Shown: positions 38,375-51,594 of the stretch, one piece after another
Layout of the letters: every line of letters begins with the position of its first letter
Position numbering within the stretch: position 1 is the first letter of the stretch
From: Marchantia polymorpha subsp. ruderalis
Lineage: Eukaryota > Streptophyta > Marchantiopsida > Marchantiales > Marchantiaceae
NCBI GenBank assembly: GCA_037833965.1
Contig: AP031353.1
Coordinates: 17,114,501-17,178,500 of the forward strand
Length of the DNA: 64,000 nt
Reading direction: 5' to 3'
Made by a program: the position numbers and the translations under genes
Notes under the pieces: model-generated
Seen by the model: the letters and a program-made list of their open reading frames with translations, nothing else
Databases searched by the model: none
What the model was told of the DNA's origin: nothing

Positions 38375-40680
38375 GAAAGGAGGGGAGGGAAGGGCAGGAC
38401 AAGCGGGGTTTACCTGCTCTGCGCTCATGGGACGACGGGACGGGAGGGGAGGGGAGGGAAGGGGAGCGGAGCGCACTCGAGGAATCTCCGCGGCCTCCTT
38501 CGACAGCCGGCAACGCACGCGCGCTGCAAGAAACGTTCGCGAGCGCGGGGGAGCATGGCCGCGGACGCTGCCACGAACGAAGCGCGGGCCGGTGTCCAGC
38601 GTGGCACAGCCACGAGGGCCAAGTTCGACAACTTGCCGTGGCGATCATCGTACGGTGCGAGTGGAATTTCCGTGTTGGATAGTACGATCGTGCGGCTGGG
38701 GGCTCGAGAAGGGAGTGTCACGGGCGAGCGGGTAACGGGCAGCGGGCAGCGGGAGGAAGAAGACTGGCCGGCTCCCTCTCTCCCTCATTCCCAGGTGCTG
38801 CCGCTGCTGCTTCTGCTGGCCGGTACGACAAAGAGGAGCGAGGAGCGTCGTGGGGAAGGGTCCCGTGACTGCGACAGCATGTCCTCCTCCTCCTCCTCCG
38901 GTCGCCGGTCGTCGCATGGGCGTCGCGGAATTTTTCCGCGACTCCTCGTGGGGCCCGCGTGATCGACAGCACTTTTGTCTCTTTCGGCCGCACGACGCCA
39001 AAAATCTCCTGACGGAGTATGGCTCGCTGACGCTCATTGGCTGGCCGGCGACGGAGACCGTCACTGTCGCAGGTCGTGTGCACGCGACCTTGCTTACTCC
39101 TCTCCCCTTCCCATTCCTTTTCTTTCCATTCGTTCCAATGTCTGTCCTCATTTCCTCCCTTTCCCCTTCAGAATCCTTTTCAGAATCCCCGAGTGAGGAA
39201 CGCGATCGAGCGCCTGCGATCGATTCTCTTTACGGAAATGGGTTTTCGTGCACGGAATCCTCAGCGGGAAAGCGGGCCGCGAGATGTGTGAGCTTGGAGG
39301 CTTGCCTACGCGATACATTTGGTCAGTTTCCATGCAGGTCTTCTTATTCTTCCTTATTCTTCTTCTTCTGCTGGGAAAGGAAGTGCATGAAAGTTGTACG
39401 TAGGCATGAACTTTGTTCGCGAAAGCTTTGGAGAAAGGCGAGATGATCAGATTCCACACTCCCCACCTGGACGAGGTAGTAGCGTGCGCGGAGGGGTGGT
39501 CGTCACCGCGCCGGTGGCCGTGGAGATGCTATTCTCTTCCTCGCTATTATGACCGCAATGCGCGATGCAGCAGCATCGAATCGAAATCAAGACCATCGTC
39601 CTGTCTCCAGTGGCGTCGACTGAAATGAACCCATTACGTCTCGATCATGATGGCCCATATGTGTTCTTAAAGACGATTGCGATCCCATAACCATGATGAG
39701 GTCACACCAACATCGAGCTCTACAGCGCAGAATTTGAAGAACTCTCCTCGCACCTCCACATGCAGCATCAGCGCCATCTCTCTCTCTCTGCCCCGGGATT
39801 CTGAGTCTCCGATTACGAGATTGGCAGCGAGGAGCATATTCTCATGCGCCAACGAACTCTTCTACGCTGCCATAGAAAATGATAGAGACTTAATATTTGC
39901 TCACTGTGGCCTCGAGGAATTAGTATTTATTTCATCGAAAGCTGGACCGAAGCCCGGTGCCAACTAGGGACCGCTGGCTGTTCCGGGGGCGTTGCTTGTC
40001 GGCGTCAAATACCCAGCTTTCAAGATGGAGATCTCCCGAGACGGGCTATTGCCCCGAGGGTTATGGGGGGCCACGGCGGATACTTCGCTCGACCGGCGGA
40101 TGTTACGGACGAAGATAGATTTTCGAGGTGGATGAACGATCAGAATAAGAGTAAAGATAAAGAGAAAGGAGATGACCTCGTCGGAGGACGGGCACGTACC
40201 CATCGCCGACGAGGCACGGTCAGCTCAGCAACCATGACAAGTTGGCAAGAACGTAGATTTGTTCGTCCCCTCGTGCACCACCAGCTGACCACGTACAGAA
40301 GTGTACTCGTGGAAAATGACCGCTGGTGCATCATCCAACTACCAACTACATCCATCGAGGTGGATAAAGTTGTTGGGGCCTGAGCACATCAGGATCGTCA
40401 CCCAGCGGGCGAAGCACCGATGAGTACTTGTCAACTTCGTCAGTCTCACGGACTGCGTCATAGATTATACGTACAGCAAATTTCGTGCACACAGCTACTA
40501 CGTACGCCCAGTACTGCACTGCAGTCTGTCAGTCAGCCAGTCAACTAGTCGGTCAGCCAGCCGAGGCCTCGCAGAATCTTGTCCCTCATTAGAAGCATCG
40601 TCCCTCCATTGACGAAGAACATCGATCAAACCAAAACGGGGAATAAAGACCGCGTCGTCCATCTGGTAGAAGTCGACGGA
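38375..40680. other. GC-rich divergent spacer, no gene recognised
   Basis: CpG-rich DNA (about 38.1-39.1 kb) grades into more balanced sequence. Overlapping frames of 100-200 codons on both strands are low-complexity (Arg/Ser/Pro/Gly) and match no domain I recognise, so they are treated as non-coding. The first part is probably the ATP12 promoter. A transcript on the + strand cannot be excluded. No RNA gene was recognised. Confidence 0.4.
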
Positions 40681-41770
40681 CCCAGGTCGAACCTCGGTTC
40701 GCGTTCGCCATGATCGGGGCCGGTACCGTAAAGTACCTGTTCCGGTGATGAATGGAGAGATAAACCAGGTAAGCCGAACCCGGGTACTCTAAAGCTACTC
40801 TAATGGCCTACGCTGTGGGGAATAAGACCCAACCACGTAGGGGAGGACCGTGAGAAGACAAGACCTTTCCGACGACCCCAGTCTCCCGAGGCGAAGGCGG
40901 CCCCGGGGCCGGGTGGGCGTCGCGTCGCCTGGCCTGGCGACACCTCAGCAGGAGGCCGGGGATGGGCGAGACCGAAGGCGAGCGACATGGGGAGGAAGCC
41001 AGTTTTGGACCAAGCGGACGCCGACACGCGTCCAAAGGAGTTGCGCGGAGCAACGAAGTAATTGATAAGGGTCGGGGGCGGAGCAGTAACGGTCTATTTG
41101 CCGGTCACGCCAAGGCCGCGGCAGCAGGCCGGCGACGGGCGTTACCGGCGCTCCGACGTTTTGTCTTCACCCGCAAAATCGCATCCCCTCGTCAACCCCC
41201 AACCCGGCTGCCGATCCCGACCGTCGCACGGCGGCAATCGCACGGCGGGACGGAAGATTCGAACCCGCACTGGCAACTGGCGGTCCGTCCGGCGGACGAT
41301 TAGCTTTGAGCCCGGGAGTCCAGGCAGGCAACCTCGTGCAGGCGGGAGACGGTCAGCGGCAGGCGGAGTGACGATCCGAAAGCGAGAGGCATGAAGGACG
41401 AGCCCGAGCCCGAGGCCGCGGAAGCCGAAGGAGGAGGAGAAGAAGCAAGCGCAAGGCGAAAGGCGGAAAGCGAAGCGCAGCAGGAGGAGGGGGACATGGA
41501 GATGTTTGCAGCCACTGTGCGCGCGTGTGTCAGGGTCAGCTGCTGAGCAGCAGGGGGAGGAATGAGCGTTGCGCAGGCCGAGATCGGAGTCGATACGGCA
41601 GCTCGATAGCCAGAGGCAGAGGGATAGCGAGAGAGTGAGGAAATTCGAGCGCTCAGGGTCGGGACTAGATTAGGAGGAGGAGGATTAATTTGCGGGTGTA
41701 AAAAATCGCAGATTTTGCGTGGGCGAAGAAAGTAGAGGAGTAGGAAGGGGAGTAGGAAGAGGAGGAAGGG

Positions 41771-41794
41771 GAGGAGGAGGAGGAGGAGGAGGAG
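41771..41794. repeat. GGA trinucleotide microsatellite
   Basis: About eight uninterrupted GAG/GGA units in the upstream region of the O-fucosyltransferase gene. Confidence 0.85.
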
Positions 41795-41993
41795 TGGTAG
41801 GAGAAGGAGAGCGCTGCTTGCTCGGCTGCCTTGCTGCGTGCCTGCTGGCCTGCTCTGGTGCCTGCTTCGCTCGCGGCTACAGGGTTCCGTGGCTTATGCC
41901 GCGAGTGGTGAATGAATGAAGAAGAAGGCGCAGGGAGCGAGCGAAGAAGGTCGAGCGCAGAAGTAGGACCGGAGGGAGGGAGGGCCAGGGAGG

Positions 41994-42014
41994 CGAGAGA
42001 GAGAGAGAGAGAGG
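41994..42014. repeat. GA dinucleotide microsatellite
   Basis: About ten tandem GA units. GA tracts in 5' regions are possible GAGA-factor (BBR/BPC) binding sites in plants. Confidence 0.8.
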
Positions 42015-42838
42015 GGAGAAAGAGAAAGCGAGCCGGGTCGTCGAAATCGTGGAGAATAATGCCGGCCTCAGTGCCATCTGTCGGTGGGCGCTGAGGAACT
42101 GACGAATGCGTGCGAGTTGTCGTCGAGCGCTTCGGTGCGGGGAAGGTCCGGGAGTTTGTTGGGGAGGTGTGGCGTGCACTGCGGAGTGAGTGAGTGAGCG
42201 TGTCTGCACGCTGTGCTCTTTTCCGCGTAGCGAGCGAGCGAGCGAGAGAGCCAGAGCCTGAGACGAAGGGAAGACGGGAGTGTTTCGGAGGCAGCAGGCA
42301 GACAAACGGACCGGGCTGGGCTTTGTGTCTGTCAAAAGCGCTTGCCTGCTTGTTTCCGCATGACGATCTGGACGGCGGTCGAGTTCAGGCATTGGCGGTG
42401 CTGTGCTCTGCTGCTTACGAGAACGAGCTGCTGCTGCTACTGCAAATGTTGACGATGATCTGTATATTGTTGTGATAGAGTGCTGACGAACCCTCGAGGG
42501 GCTTCTTCTCGCTTCGATTTCTCCGATTTTTTTTATTATATATTTTCCATTACCCTCTCGGGACGACCTTGCGGTGCCTGTCTGCGACTGTCCGCTGGCC
42601 CGAGCGAGTCTCTTAGGTCTGACAGACATTATAATAAAAAAAATCGATGGTTATTAGAAACGGCCGTTTTTCGGAGGTGATGGTCGTCGAGGAGACGGAG
42701 ATCTTCTCGATTTGTTGCACCATTTCTGCGATAGTGCGAAGCTAGATTGGCTCATGAATCGCGAATTCGACCAATTGGTTGACGCACGTTGATGGACGCT
42801 TAGATGGATGAGGGAGGAGGTTTGCGGAGCTTCTGCTG

Positions 42839-45800
42839 ATGCAGAACGGCAAGGAGTCTATGCATGTGTACGCCCGGCCGCCAGCTGGTCGTGCCCGCTC
42901 GCCTCCCCTTTCTCCCATCCATTCGCCCCGCCATCGATTGGGAAGAACGAGAAGTGGCCGCCAAGCGGGCGGTGGTGGACCGACGAGACCTTATGTGATA
43001 CGCCTCATATTTCTGCTGTTCTCCTTCTTATTGAGGAGGCATGCAGTCCTTTTACTTGCCCCAGTTATTTACATATCCGGGATGCTCTTGTACATGGGAA
43101 CTTTATCCCTCGATTTGCCGTCTTCGGCAGGAGTGGCTCGCGGATCCGTGTACAGAAGTCCGGAAGTTTTCGAGCACCTGTGGCCTGCAATGGAGGCCGA
43201 TAACGACTCGTCGTTTGGGGTGAGTGCTTTCGATTGCTTTGTACTTCAGATGTGCAGTGTAAAAGTGTGCGAGATTTGGCGGTACATGAGATGCAACCGT
43301 TCCCACTATGCCATGAAAATAGCATTTAGTTTTGTTTGCCACAAGTGTGGAGGCATGCCACAATTCGGCACGAGCACTGGTGGATCGCGGTCATCAGCTG
43401 CTGGAAATGCGAAGTTCAAGTGGATTACGATGTGACAGAATTCGAATTTGTCGTCTAGTTTGTGCGTGTTCTGATTAGTTTGGAAAAGCCGATCAGAGCC
43501 TGAGGACGTCAACCTCAGCACAAGGACAGCTGTCTCCGGTGTAACTACATGGTGCTGGAACACGTGGCAATGTGCCGGGAGCGGGAATAGCGTTTGAATC
43601 GCTACCTGGCACTCTTGGCGCACATTTCGATCTGTTTTGTTCCAATTATTGCCCCGGATGTGAACCAGGGTTTAGCCAGGCCTTATCGGTTTGACCCGGC
43701 GTAAGCTCCTCTCAGATTTCGGACCGTGAAGGACCCACGCGTCTGTCAGCTTTAAATTTAAAACGTTGGAGATCAGATCGAGAGTCAGACCAGTATTTTT
43801 AGAATCCTTCTATCCTTTTCATTTCTAGTAGTGATTTTCGCGATCACAAAGGCAGTTGCCAAAATCTAGCGGCTACTGTAAGTCGTGTTAATGACAGCGA
43901 TACTTTCTCGTGAGTACTCATCAAAGTGCTGCTCATATTTACAAGGTTTCGTCGCCATCGATGAACCCCAGATTGCTGTGTCCTGAAATCATATCATCTC
44001 CTTTCGACGTCCAGCGGAGTTTGTCTTGAAAATTTCTCGTGGACTGTGAGGTTGTTCTCTTATGGTTCACGGTTGAACATAACGCAGGTCGAGAAAGCTT
44101 GGGAGTATGCTGCCACAGCAGGGTGGCGCCCTTGCCTAGCACGCGAATCCGAGGCTGACGGTACACATTTTGTTTATTTTTGTTCTTGTACATGTTTCCA
44201 TAGCTTTAAGCTGGGGCACTAACAGCCAACGATCTAAAAAGAATTTTTCGAGGCTAGAGGACAGGACAGGCCGTGCACATTTTTGTTCGTGCGTAGAACA
44301 TATTTCTAGACCTTTGATTAAGCTATTGTGGATTGTGACGGCTCATCTCACCTTCTCCATCTTCGCCACAGAATGTCGAAAGTTTAAGAAGAGACGGAAG
44401 TCCTTTACCTGTCAGCAGATCACGCAATGACCATTTGAAATGTGGTTTGTGGAGTAGGATTGCCAGAATCAAATGGATACATCTTAATTGAGGCAAACGG
44501 TGGACTTAATCAGCAGCGATCATCTGTATGTCCTCTTCACATCATACCGTCCTTGCAGTTGTGACTTCAGTTTGTTCATCGTTGTTATTCTTTGTGGCTT
44601 TCGTCTGTTTGGAAAAACTTTCGTGTGATGGTACTTTTCAAGGTTCACGTAAAGAGCCCCATTTGAAGTCGTCTGATCTGGTCGAAAGAGTTTTATTGAT
44701 GGTTTTTTTTTCATTTTCTCGTTTTGAGAACGGAAAGTAAAATTTGTTTTCTGGTTATTTAATTTTCTCCACCCTTCTCGATCGACGATACTTGGAACTT
44801 GTAGCGGGGAGGAAAGGGAGAGCTCTCACATTCCGCATATATTGTAACCCGATGCCTAACTGTTTAGTTGCAGATTGAATCTAACTTTTTCTTTCCTCTT
44901 TGTGTTGCCCCTCCGGGTGGTGGGTCGCCTGAGTAGATCTGCAATGCCGTAGCAGTGGCACACCTGTTGAATGCCACTCTCGTCATTCCACATTTCCATC
45001 TCAACAGTGTCTGGCAAGACAATAGGTGAGGGAGAAACTGTCACGTTTCTACATCCCACTCTGGAAGGCTGTACTGAGTGACGGTTTTTTCAAGCTAGAC
45101 ATAGTGAAGCAAATATAACCAGGCCTTTTTTTTGTGATTCTCGAAAGTAATTTCCTGGAATATAGTTTGAAAAAATATAAGCGGTCCTTTTGCCACCCAA
45201 AACATTTCTCGTTTTACGTAGCAGCAATGTGGAGGAGCCAGAGCATGGCAGAGGTAAGCAAGAACGTCGAGTTTTGAACGCAGGTAAAGTGGATGGGCTG
45301 TGTCCAATGTTGGGGCCTAGATAAGTGCAGGGTCTTATCTTAGAAAGGTTGCTTGCTTTGTGTTTAACTAACGGTGTTTGTTTGAATCTTTGGTTGCAGC
45401 AAGTTTGGAGATATTTATGATGAAAAATTTTTCATAGAGAGCCTCGCGGAGGACGTTAGGGTGGTGAAGAAGTTACCGGATGAAGTTCTTGAGCAGTTCG
45501 GGAACATGAGCAATATCTACAACTTCAAAGTGAAAGCGTGGACACCGGCTGACTATTACCTGGAAAAGGTCAAACCGAAGTTACTGGAAGCTGGGTATGC
45601 ACTCTCGTTTGGAATCTCGGAGAGCAAGGTGTTGCTTGATTGCTGCATTAACAGGTCGTTGAGTATTTTCTGGTCCTGAGCGAGACTATCTCGATCTTAT
45701 ATGTTTGAGTTGTTGGTCGGTTGATGCAGAGTGGTCAGATTTTCTCCCTTTGCCAATCGTCTGGCTTACGATAAGATACCTCCTAAAGTCCAACAGATAC

Positions 45801-47692
45801 GATGTAAGACGAACTTTGAAGCGCTTAGGTTTGCGAAACCTATAGCATCACTGGCAGATGTTTTGGTGAAGCGAATGGTAGAAAAGAGTTCCAACACTGG
45901 TGGGAAGTACATTGCTATACATTTGAGATTTGAAGAGGTACAGAAGAGACGTGCAACCTTGGTGATTCTTATTTCGAACTTTTTTTTGTTATAATTGCCA
46001 CCATTGAACGTGTGAGCTCGCGAAATTGGTCCTTTTTGTTATCCTTTTTGCGAAAGGGTTTTCCGTAAGGAACCCTAGTGTTCTGAGTGGCTTGAGGCAA
46101 AGTTTATGACCATAAGAGCATGGGCCGACTTGCTGAGTCGAGTCTGTAAGTGCAACTTTAGGAGTGCTCTCAACAGTTAGTCTAGTGATTCGATGTGATA
46201 CTTTGCCTACAACGTGCCATCTGGGGAGCTTGTGAGATTGGCCATTTCTAAGTGTGAACACATGTGATAGCTGCTTGAAATGACAGTTAATGGTCCGTGT
46301 CTGCAGGATATGGTAGCGTTTTCGTGTTGTATTTATGATGGAGGTGAGCAAGAAAAGATTGAGATGGATGCCGCCCGTGAAAGAGGATGGAGGGGAAAGT
46401 TCACTAGGAATGGGCGAATAGTTGATCCTGCGGCTAACAGGGTGGATGGCCAATGTCCCTTGACACCTTTGGAGGTCAGAATTTCCCTACATTTGTTTGG
46501 TTTTTATCCAACAGACAGCTCATTTTTGCTCATCAGTTCTTTTGAAGAAGCTTGATTGTACACAATTTGTACCGGGGACTCGAAGTCTGCTGGAAAGTTG
46601 TATGTAAAGGCTCCGGGCTGGCTCAGTGTCCTGAGCAACTGTGCTTTCTAGTCAGTGCTTATTTTGATGGTTTTGATGTGTTCACAGGTGGGTATGATTT
46701 TGCGTGGAATGGGCTTTCGAAATACAACTCCTATTTACATAGCAGCAGGAAAAATCTACAAAGCAGAGAAGACAATGCTCCCTTTGCGGCAAATGTTCCC
46801 TTATCTTCAAACCAAAGAAACTCTTCTTTCTGCTGAAGAGCTTGCACCTTATAAGGTGAGAAGTTGATCATTTTATTATTATGTGCACCGTCACACAGTT
46901 TCGTTCAACCTTTTTTATGTGGACCGTCATCACCGCACATTATATTCTAGTCCGTTGGTGTTTGTGACTATCTAATGTATGCTGAGAATTGAGTGGTGTT
47001 TTTCTTTGCAGAAACATTCGTCACGAATGGCTGCTCTTGATTACACAGTTTGCCTGCAGAGCGAGGTTTTTGTGAGCACTAAAGGAGGGAACTTTCCACA
47101 AATTTTGGTCGGCCACCGGCGTTATTTAAACAATGGTCATTCGAAGACTATCCGTCCTGACACCCGCAAATTGGCTGTATTACTCGACGACCCCAATATC
47201 AGGTGAGTTTTAATGTCATCGAGATCCAGCGTCACATCTTGAATTTTTTTGTTCAATCTATATGCTTAAAGACGGGTTTGGTGCTGTCGCAACAACTCTT
47301 GCTATGCCTATCAAGTTGGAACAGCCTATATCTTCGTTTCGAGCGCTGATGAAGCGCTTTGCACGGAGCTCGTAATTTTGCAGTACATCGAGGAATCATA
47401 ATATTTCTTGGAGTCATGTTTTAGAAGCTAGTGGAAAAATGGTTTTATGTTCATGCTGTGGGGCACTCTTTCTTCTGATTAAAATCAGTTATTCACTATG
47501 TTTCAATGCAGTTGGGCTGCCTTCTCGGAGCAACTCCGCGCCATGCGATTACACGGAGATATGAAAGGGCATGAGCTGCGCAAGTCAAACGCCTCTATAT
47601 ATAAATTTCCTGCCCCCGATTGCATGTGCGAAGATCCTGTTCTTGATACGTCACGGGAAACGAACATGAGGAGAGTTAGGTTACATCTTTGA
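42839..47692 (+). CDS. O-fucosyltransferase family protein (plant OFUT, GT106-type)
   Basis: Golgi type II glycosyltransferase of the plant protein O-fucosyltransferase-like family; some members act on pectins or wall glycoproteins, and the acceptor here is unknown. Exons: 42839-43219, 44088-44160, 44458-44525, 44937-45025, 45400-45594, 45730-45937, 46307-46474, 46688-46855, 47012-47202, 47512-47692, giving 573 aa in phase. A short cytosolic tail precedes one signal anchor (about 54-88). Then come [21 protein letters not shown] (the 73-base exon 2), [62 protein letters not shown] (about 328-344), [36 protein letters not shown] and [21 protein letters not shown]. The N-terminal 50 residues are poorly conserved, so a downstream Met (42,860) could be used instead. 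Confidence 0.93.
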
Positions 47693-48237
47693 ATTAGTAA
47701 TAGAAGGAAATGAATTCTGTTCAGGTGCTAGTTTCCTGTTTTTAGACATCTTAGAGCAATAGTGATTTATTCTTTATCCGATCCATGTAATTTATAATTT
47801 ATTTGTAGGCAACTAACTTAAGTAGGGGTTCTGTACACAACCATTTCATTCGGAGTTGATGTCAACTCTGCTGTATGTCTACAAGGAAATTGAACTGAAA
47901 GCTGTAACGATCAGTGGTGGAATAAACAGCATAGCCAACTGCACTTGGTGAGCATGAGAACAAATCTAGAGTTCCATGCCAACGCCAGTTATTTACTCCT
48001 CCGCAATGGCTTTTTGGCTTGTACATCGGATCAAATTGACTTTTATAGAGAGGTGCATGTCGGAATGTCACCGACTGTCCTGTCTTTTCAGTGCCGCGCA
48101 GTGTTAAGCTTCTTACTTCTTTTACCGGATCCTATGTCAACTTTTCCTTCGACAACCATGCAAGTGTTGATGGTGCAAATGATCCTGGGTCGATGGACTG
48201 AGATACCACTGGTATGAACGAACCTAAGGCATTGGTA

Positions 48238-48443
48238 GTCGGTTGTCGGAGCCTGTTTGAGCATAAAGCCGCCGAGAATGATGGAACAAACTGTAATGAG
48301 CACTAGTGTGAAATCACTGGAAAGTACAGCAATGAGAGCAATTACAGTTGCAGCCTGAGAAGGCTTTGGTGGTCCCAATGGTTCTCTTGCTTCCGGACGT
48401 GCACGACTTGGAATGTCAGAGCTTTTACCAGCAACTGAGACCC
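48238..48443 (-). CDS. Possible exon of a small single-span membrane protein
   Basis: Reading the - strand from an acceptor-like TCTCAG near 48,444 gives a Pro/Arg-rich stretch (SRARPEAREPLGPPKPSQ) followed by a continuous hydrophobic span, ATVIALIAVLSSDFTLVLIT then VCSIILGGFML. The switch from a basic/Pro segment to one clean transmembrane helix is more orderly than the surrounding frames. I recognise no family, see no start codon in this frame before an upstream stop, and cannot place neighbouring exons. It may be chance. Confidence 0.2.
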
Positions 48444-50723
48444 CGCACGTACTCGGAAACAGTGATCACACCGGTTCACCCGTGATGCACTGTGCGCGCA
48501 TGTGCGAGCCTCCTCCTCTAACTGCGATGGCTGCTGAGCTGACTCATGGACTCGTCCACTGCCTGAGTCAAGCCGAAGCTCGTACGTGTCCAGCAAGGGG
48601 GAATGGATGGTCCGCACACCTGTGAAGCCCTGTGCTTCGCGAGTGTTGCTGCCTAGGAATGCGCTGGTGGGACTGACTGACTCCTTTCTCGCTTCGGCAA
48701 TCCACTCTGGCTGGAATCTGCTGCATGTGCCGCTGGCTGAGCTCGATGTGTGCCTACAGATCCATCTATACGGACATTTCGAGATTGCTGGGGGATGATG
48801 CACGGCCCTAGAGCCTTTGGGGGAGGACCTGGAGCAGTAGTAGGCCTCCGGGGGCCGGTGGATTTTGAATCTGTGAATCTGAATATAAATTAAAAGGCTC
48901 GAGGTCGCCCGCTCGTCAGTGATCATGAATGCCCTGGCCTCTCACCGGTCGAAGCAAACAGCAGATACTCCAGCGTCGTGCACTTTTCAGCTCCCTTCCT
49001 TTGTATGGCTTCCAAAAGGCTTATCGCTAGCATATGATTGCCACCTCGCTCCTGGTCAGGACCGAAGTCCTCCTGCCGAGGATCGTAAGACTAATCCTAC
49101 ATTCTTGCTATGACTCCAGAAAGTAAAGATGATGATGCAGCCGGGCACCCACCTCCACCATCCCATTCCCCTCCCTCCCTCCACTTTGCGTGTTCCACTT
49201 CCATACCCCTTGACCTACGTGCACAAGACGATGCTACCTGCTCAGATCCTATTCGAGTCGTAGCACGCTAGATCTGCTTCTATGGCTGCCAATCTAGGCA
49301 ACCTTGTCTGCTAGCTAGTACACTTCAGCGACCGCATCCATGTAAAGAAGGACTGATCGCAGAGTATCGAAATTCGGGCTGTTTTGGAAGGAGTGAAATG
49401 ACAACCGGTTAGCACAGCTTCGGAAATCTCCCGTTAGTGTGTATGCATCGACGGCGACGGTGAACACATTTGCCCCCGGATTCCACGATCTAGTTAAGGA
49501 TGTCGTGGTCCTTTTCAGCTGTAAATCATCCTCCTTTGGTTTCTTATCATCTGCACTTCCACACTCTTGAGCTCACATCTACGTCCATCAGCTTCATTCG
49601 ATTCGGATCTTTTCGTGTTATGAATATTGACAGATGTCCTGTCTGTCTTGAAACACACAAAGTAGGACGTTACTCCTCCCTTCATGAGCCGTGAAGAGCT
49701 TAGGAGAATGAAGAGCAATTTGCAAACGCTAATTTGTTTTCCTTGGCAGTCAGGAGTGAGCCATAACAGAGGGTTTTCTTGATATTGTCTGTTGACCTCA
49801 CTAACGACGAACGAAAACAGCCTGGATCAAACGTTTCATGTTTAGCAATAATGAATATCTGTTCGAATTAGTAATAAAGGACCACGAAGGAACTCCATGG
49901 TCTGGATGTGCATTACGACATGATCGAAGGAGTTTACTGAAGTGATTTGCTAGTCACTGATATTATAGAATCCATGATAATCTGGTCAGATCATTAATAA
50001 TTTGATAATGTGCTAGCTGCAATCCCCAAGTTCAGAAGATGTGGCATTCCTTTGCAGGAAGGAACTATATGATGTCCGAGTGATGGTTAGAATTTATCAT
50101 GAGGATATGCAGAGATGGTGCAGTGAATGCAGCTCTACGTGAGGACCCAAATGAAGTTTGGATTATGGAATTAATTACTGCAACTTTTTATAAATCGATG
50201 CATAATATGGTTCAGATATTTATCATTTACAGCTGCGACGTCAAAACTCCATTTGTTAAGTCTTCTGGAACGAACGGGATCCTCACTTTGGGGCACAGGT
50301 GCACTTGAGCAGTTACGTGCTATGACTTCGAATGTGGGTATGGCAAGGAGGCAGATCATTCCTGTATGATCGTAGAAGTTGACTCGCAAAGTCCAATCAC
50401 TCGATGAATCAACCAATCAAACATATTCGTCGGTGAAAATTCAACCAAGTCCATGGATAGAAAAATAGGATGTTTCTACTGCTTGATGTTCGTGCGTGCG
50501 TACTCGTTCGGGTCTCACGATGAACCATAATCCGGCGAAAGTCAAGCCCGATGATAAATGAATACAGAGAGAGGACTATAGAACTGTGCTGCACGAGCAT
50601 CTGAATCCGGACTTCGACCACATCATGATCACAAGGTGATATTCCTCTCATGATGAGGATGATAATGATTTCAGTCTGAAGTAGAGGTCTTCTTGGCATT
50701 GCATTGCGTTGCGTGTGTTTGTT

Positions 50724-50744
50724 TGTGTGTGTGTGTGTGTGTGT
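50724..50744. repeat. GT dinucleotide microsatellite
   Basis: About ten tandem GT units, flanked on the left by GTTT-type imperfect units. Confidence 0.88.
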
Positions 50745-51570
50745 GGGGTTGTGGTAGGGGAGAATGTATAACGCCCCGCCCAGTCAACGATGATATTCTC
50801 TTCTCTGCGTGCTCATCGTGATCTAACGTGCTGGATTGGAGGCACATGAACATGCCGAAAGTTGAAGTTGGTAGATGGGTTTCCCGAATCCATAATGCCT
50901 TCCCTCCCTTCGTGCGCAGCCAGAATGTCTCCCTTCCGTCCCCTCTTCCTTGCCCTCCACGCTGGGAGGCATACTCTGCGAGGATGTGTTTGAACACAAT
51001 CACTCCCTCACTCGAAAGGAGACGAGCGAAGCTGGAACCGGCAAACTGATGCGATCGATCGATGCACCATCCGTCCGGTGGGCCAGGCTCAGATTGAACT
51101 CAGCTCGAGAGCAGCCGCAGCTGTGCATCGGATTTGCCATCTGCAGGGAACATAAGGAAACTCAGACCCGCCCGGGCTTCACAGTCACACGTTCCCTTGC
51201 AACCTGCTCCAGGGATCAACTGCCTGTCTCCGTTGTTGGGCTCGCTGGCCAGACTTGTACCACTGGCACAGAAATCCGAATCCTTAATCGGAGGGGAGTG
51301 CATGCTGCAAGTGTATCTCGGTCCCAAGTGTATGCATGGAAACCCATTTGTAAGGAATCACAAGCGGCAAGCCCGACGCTCTTTGAGAAAGTGCAGCGGT
51401 GCACCGCATCGTTGTACAGACAGCAAGCAGTTCCTTCCGAGTTGAGAACTTGCGCAGGCCAGTGTGTGACGACTGATCCATCCAGTGAGTGAGAACCAGC
51501 CATGAAGCTACGGTGCCCAAGTCCTACTTCAAATCCATCTGATCGATTTTACATTTTCAAACCCGTTGCT

Positions 51571-51594
51571 TCTGATCTGATCTGATCTGATCTC
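51571..51594. repeat. CTGAT pentanucleotide microsatellite
   Basis: About four and a half tandem CTGAT units, in intergenic DNA. Confidence 0.85.

Larger units (their letters stand above)
40681..42838 (+). promoter_or_regulatory. GC-rich 5' region of the O-fucosyltransferase gene
   Basis: GC-rich, purine-biased DNA with GGA and GA microsatellites (41,771-41,794 and about 41,994-42,014), typical of a long plant 5' UTR and promoter. A 250-codon - strand frame at 41,877-42,629 is Ser/Arg/Pro low-complexity and is probably the shadow of this purine-rich strand. At about 41,247-41,262 a T-arm-like word (TTCGAA flanked by GC) was considered as a tRNA and rejected. Confidence 0.4.

Noticed and set aside
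38555-39446. Several 100-200 codon frames on both strands between ATP12 and the fucosyltransferase gene
   Set aside because: They overlap in many frames in GC-rich DNA, which has few stops by chance; none resembles a known protein.
41239-41320. tRNA-like T-arm (TTCGAA within GC-rich flanks, - strand)
   Set aside because: The T-stem does not pair and no acceptor or anticodon arm can be drawn.
41877-42629. 250-codon - strand open frame
   Set aside because: Ser/Arg/Pro/Leu low-complexity translation opposite a purine-rich tract with microsatellites; no domain and no splice partners.
43306-43623. 105-codon - strand frame inside fucosyltransferase intron 1
   Set aside because: Lies in an intron of a well-supported gene on the other strand, with no domain match.
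48342-48926. 194-codon - strand frame
   Set aside because: Composition looks random and no family is recognised; the overlapping hydrophobic frame is a slightly better, still weak, candidate.
50950-51492. 180-codon + strand frame
   Set aside because: No recognisable motif, overlaps comparable frames on the other strand, and no neighbouring exon evidence.
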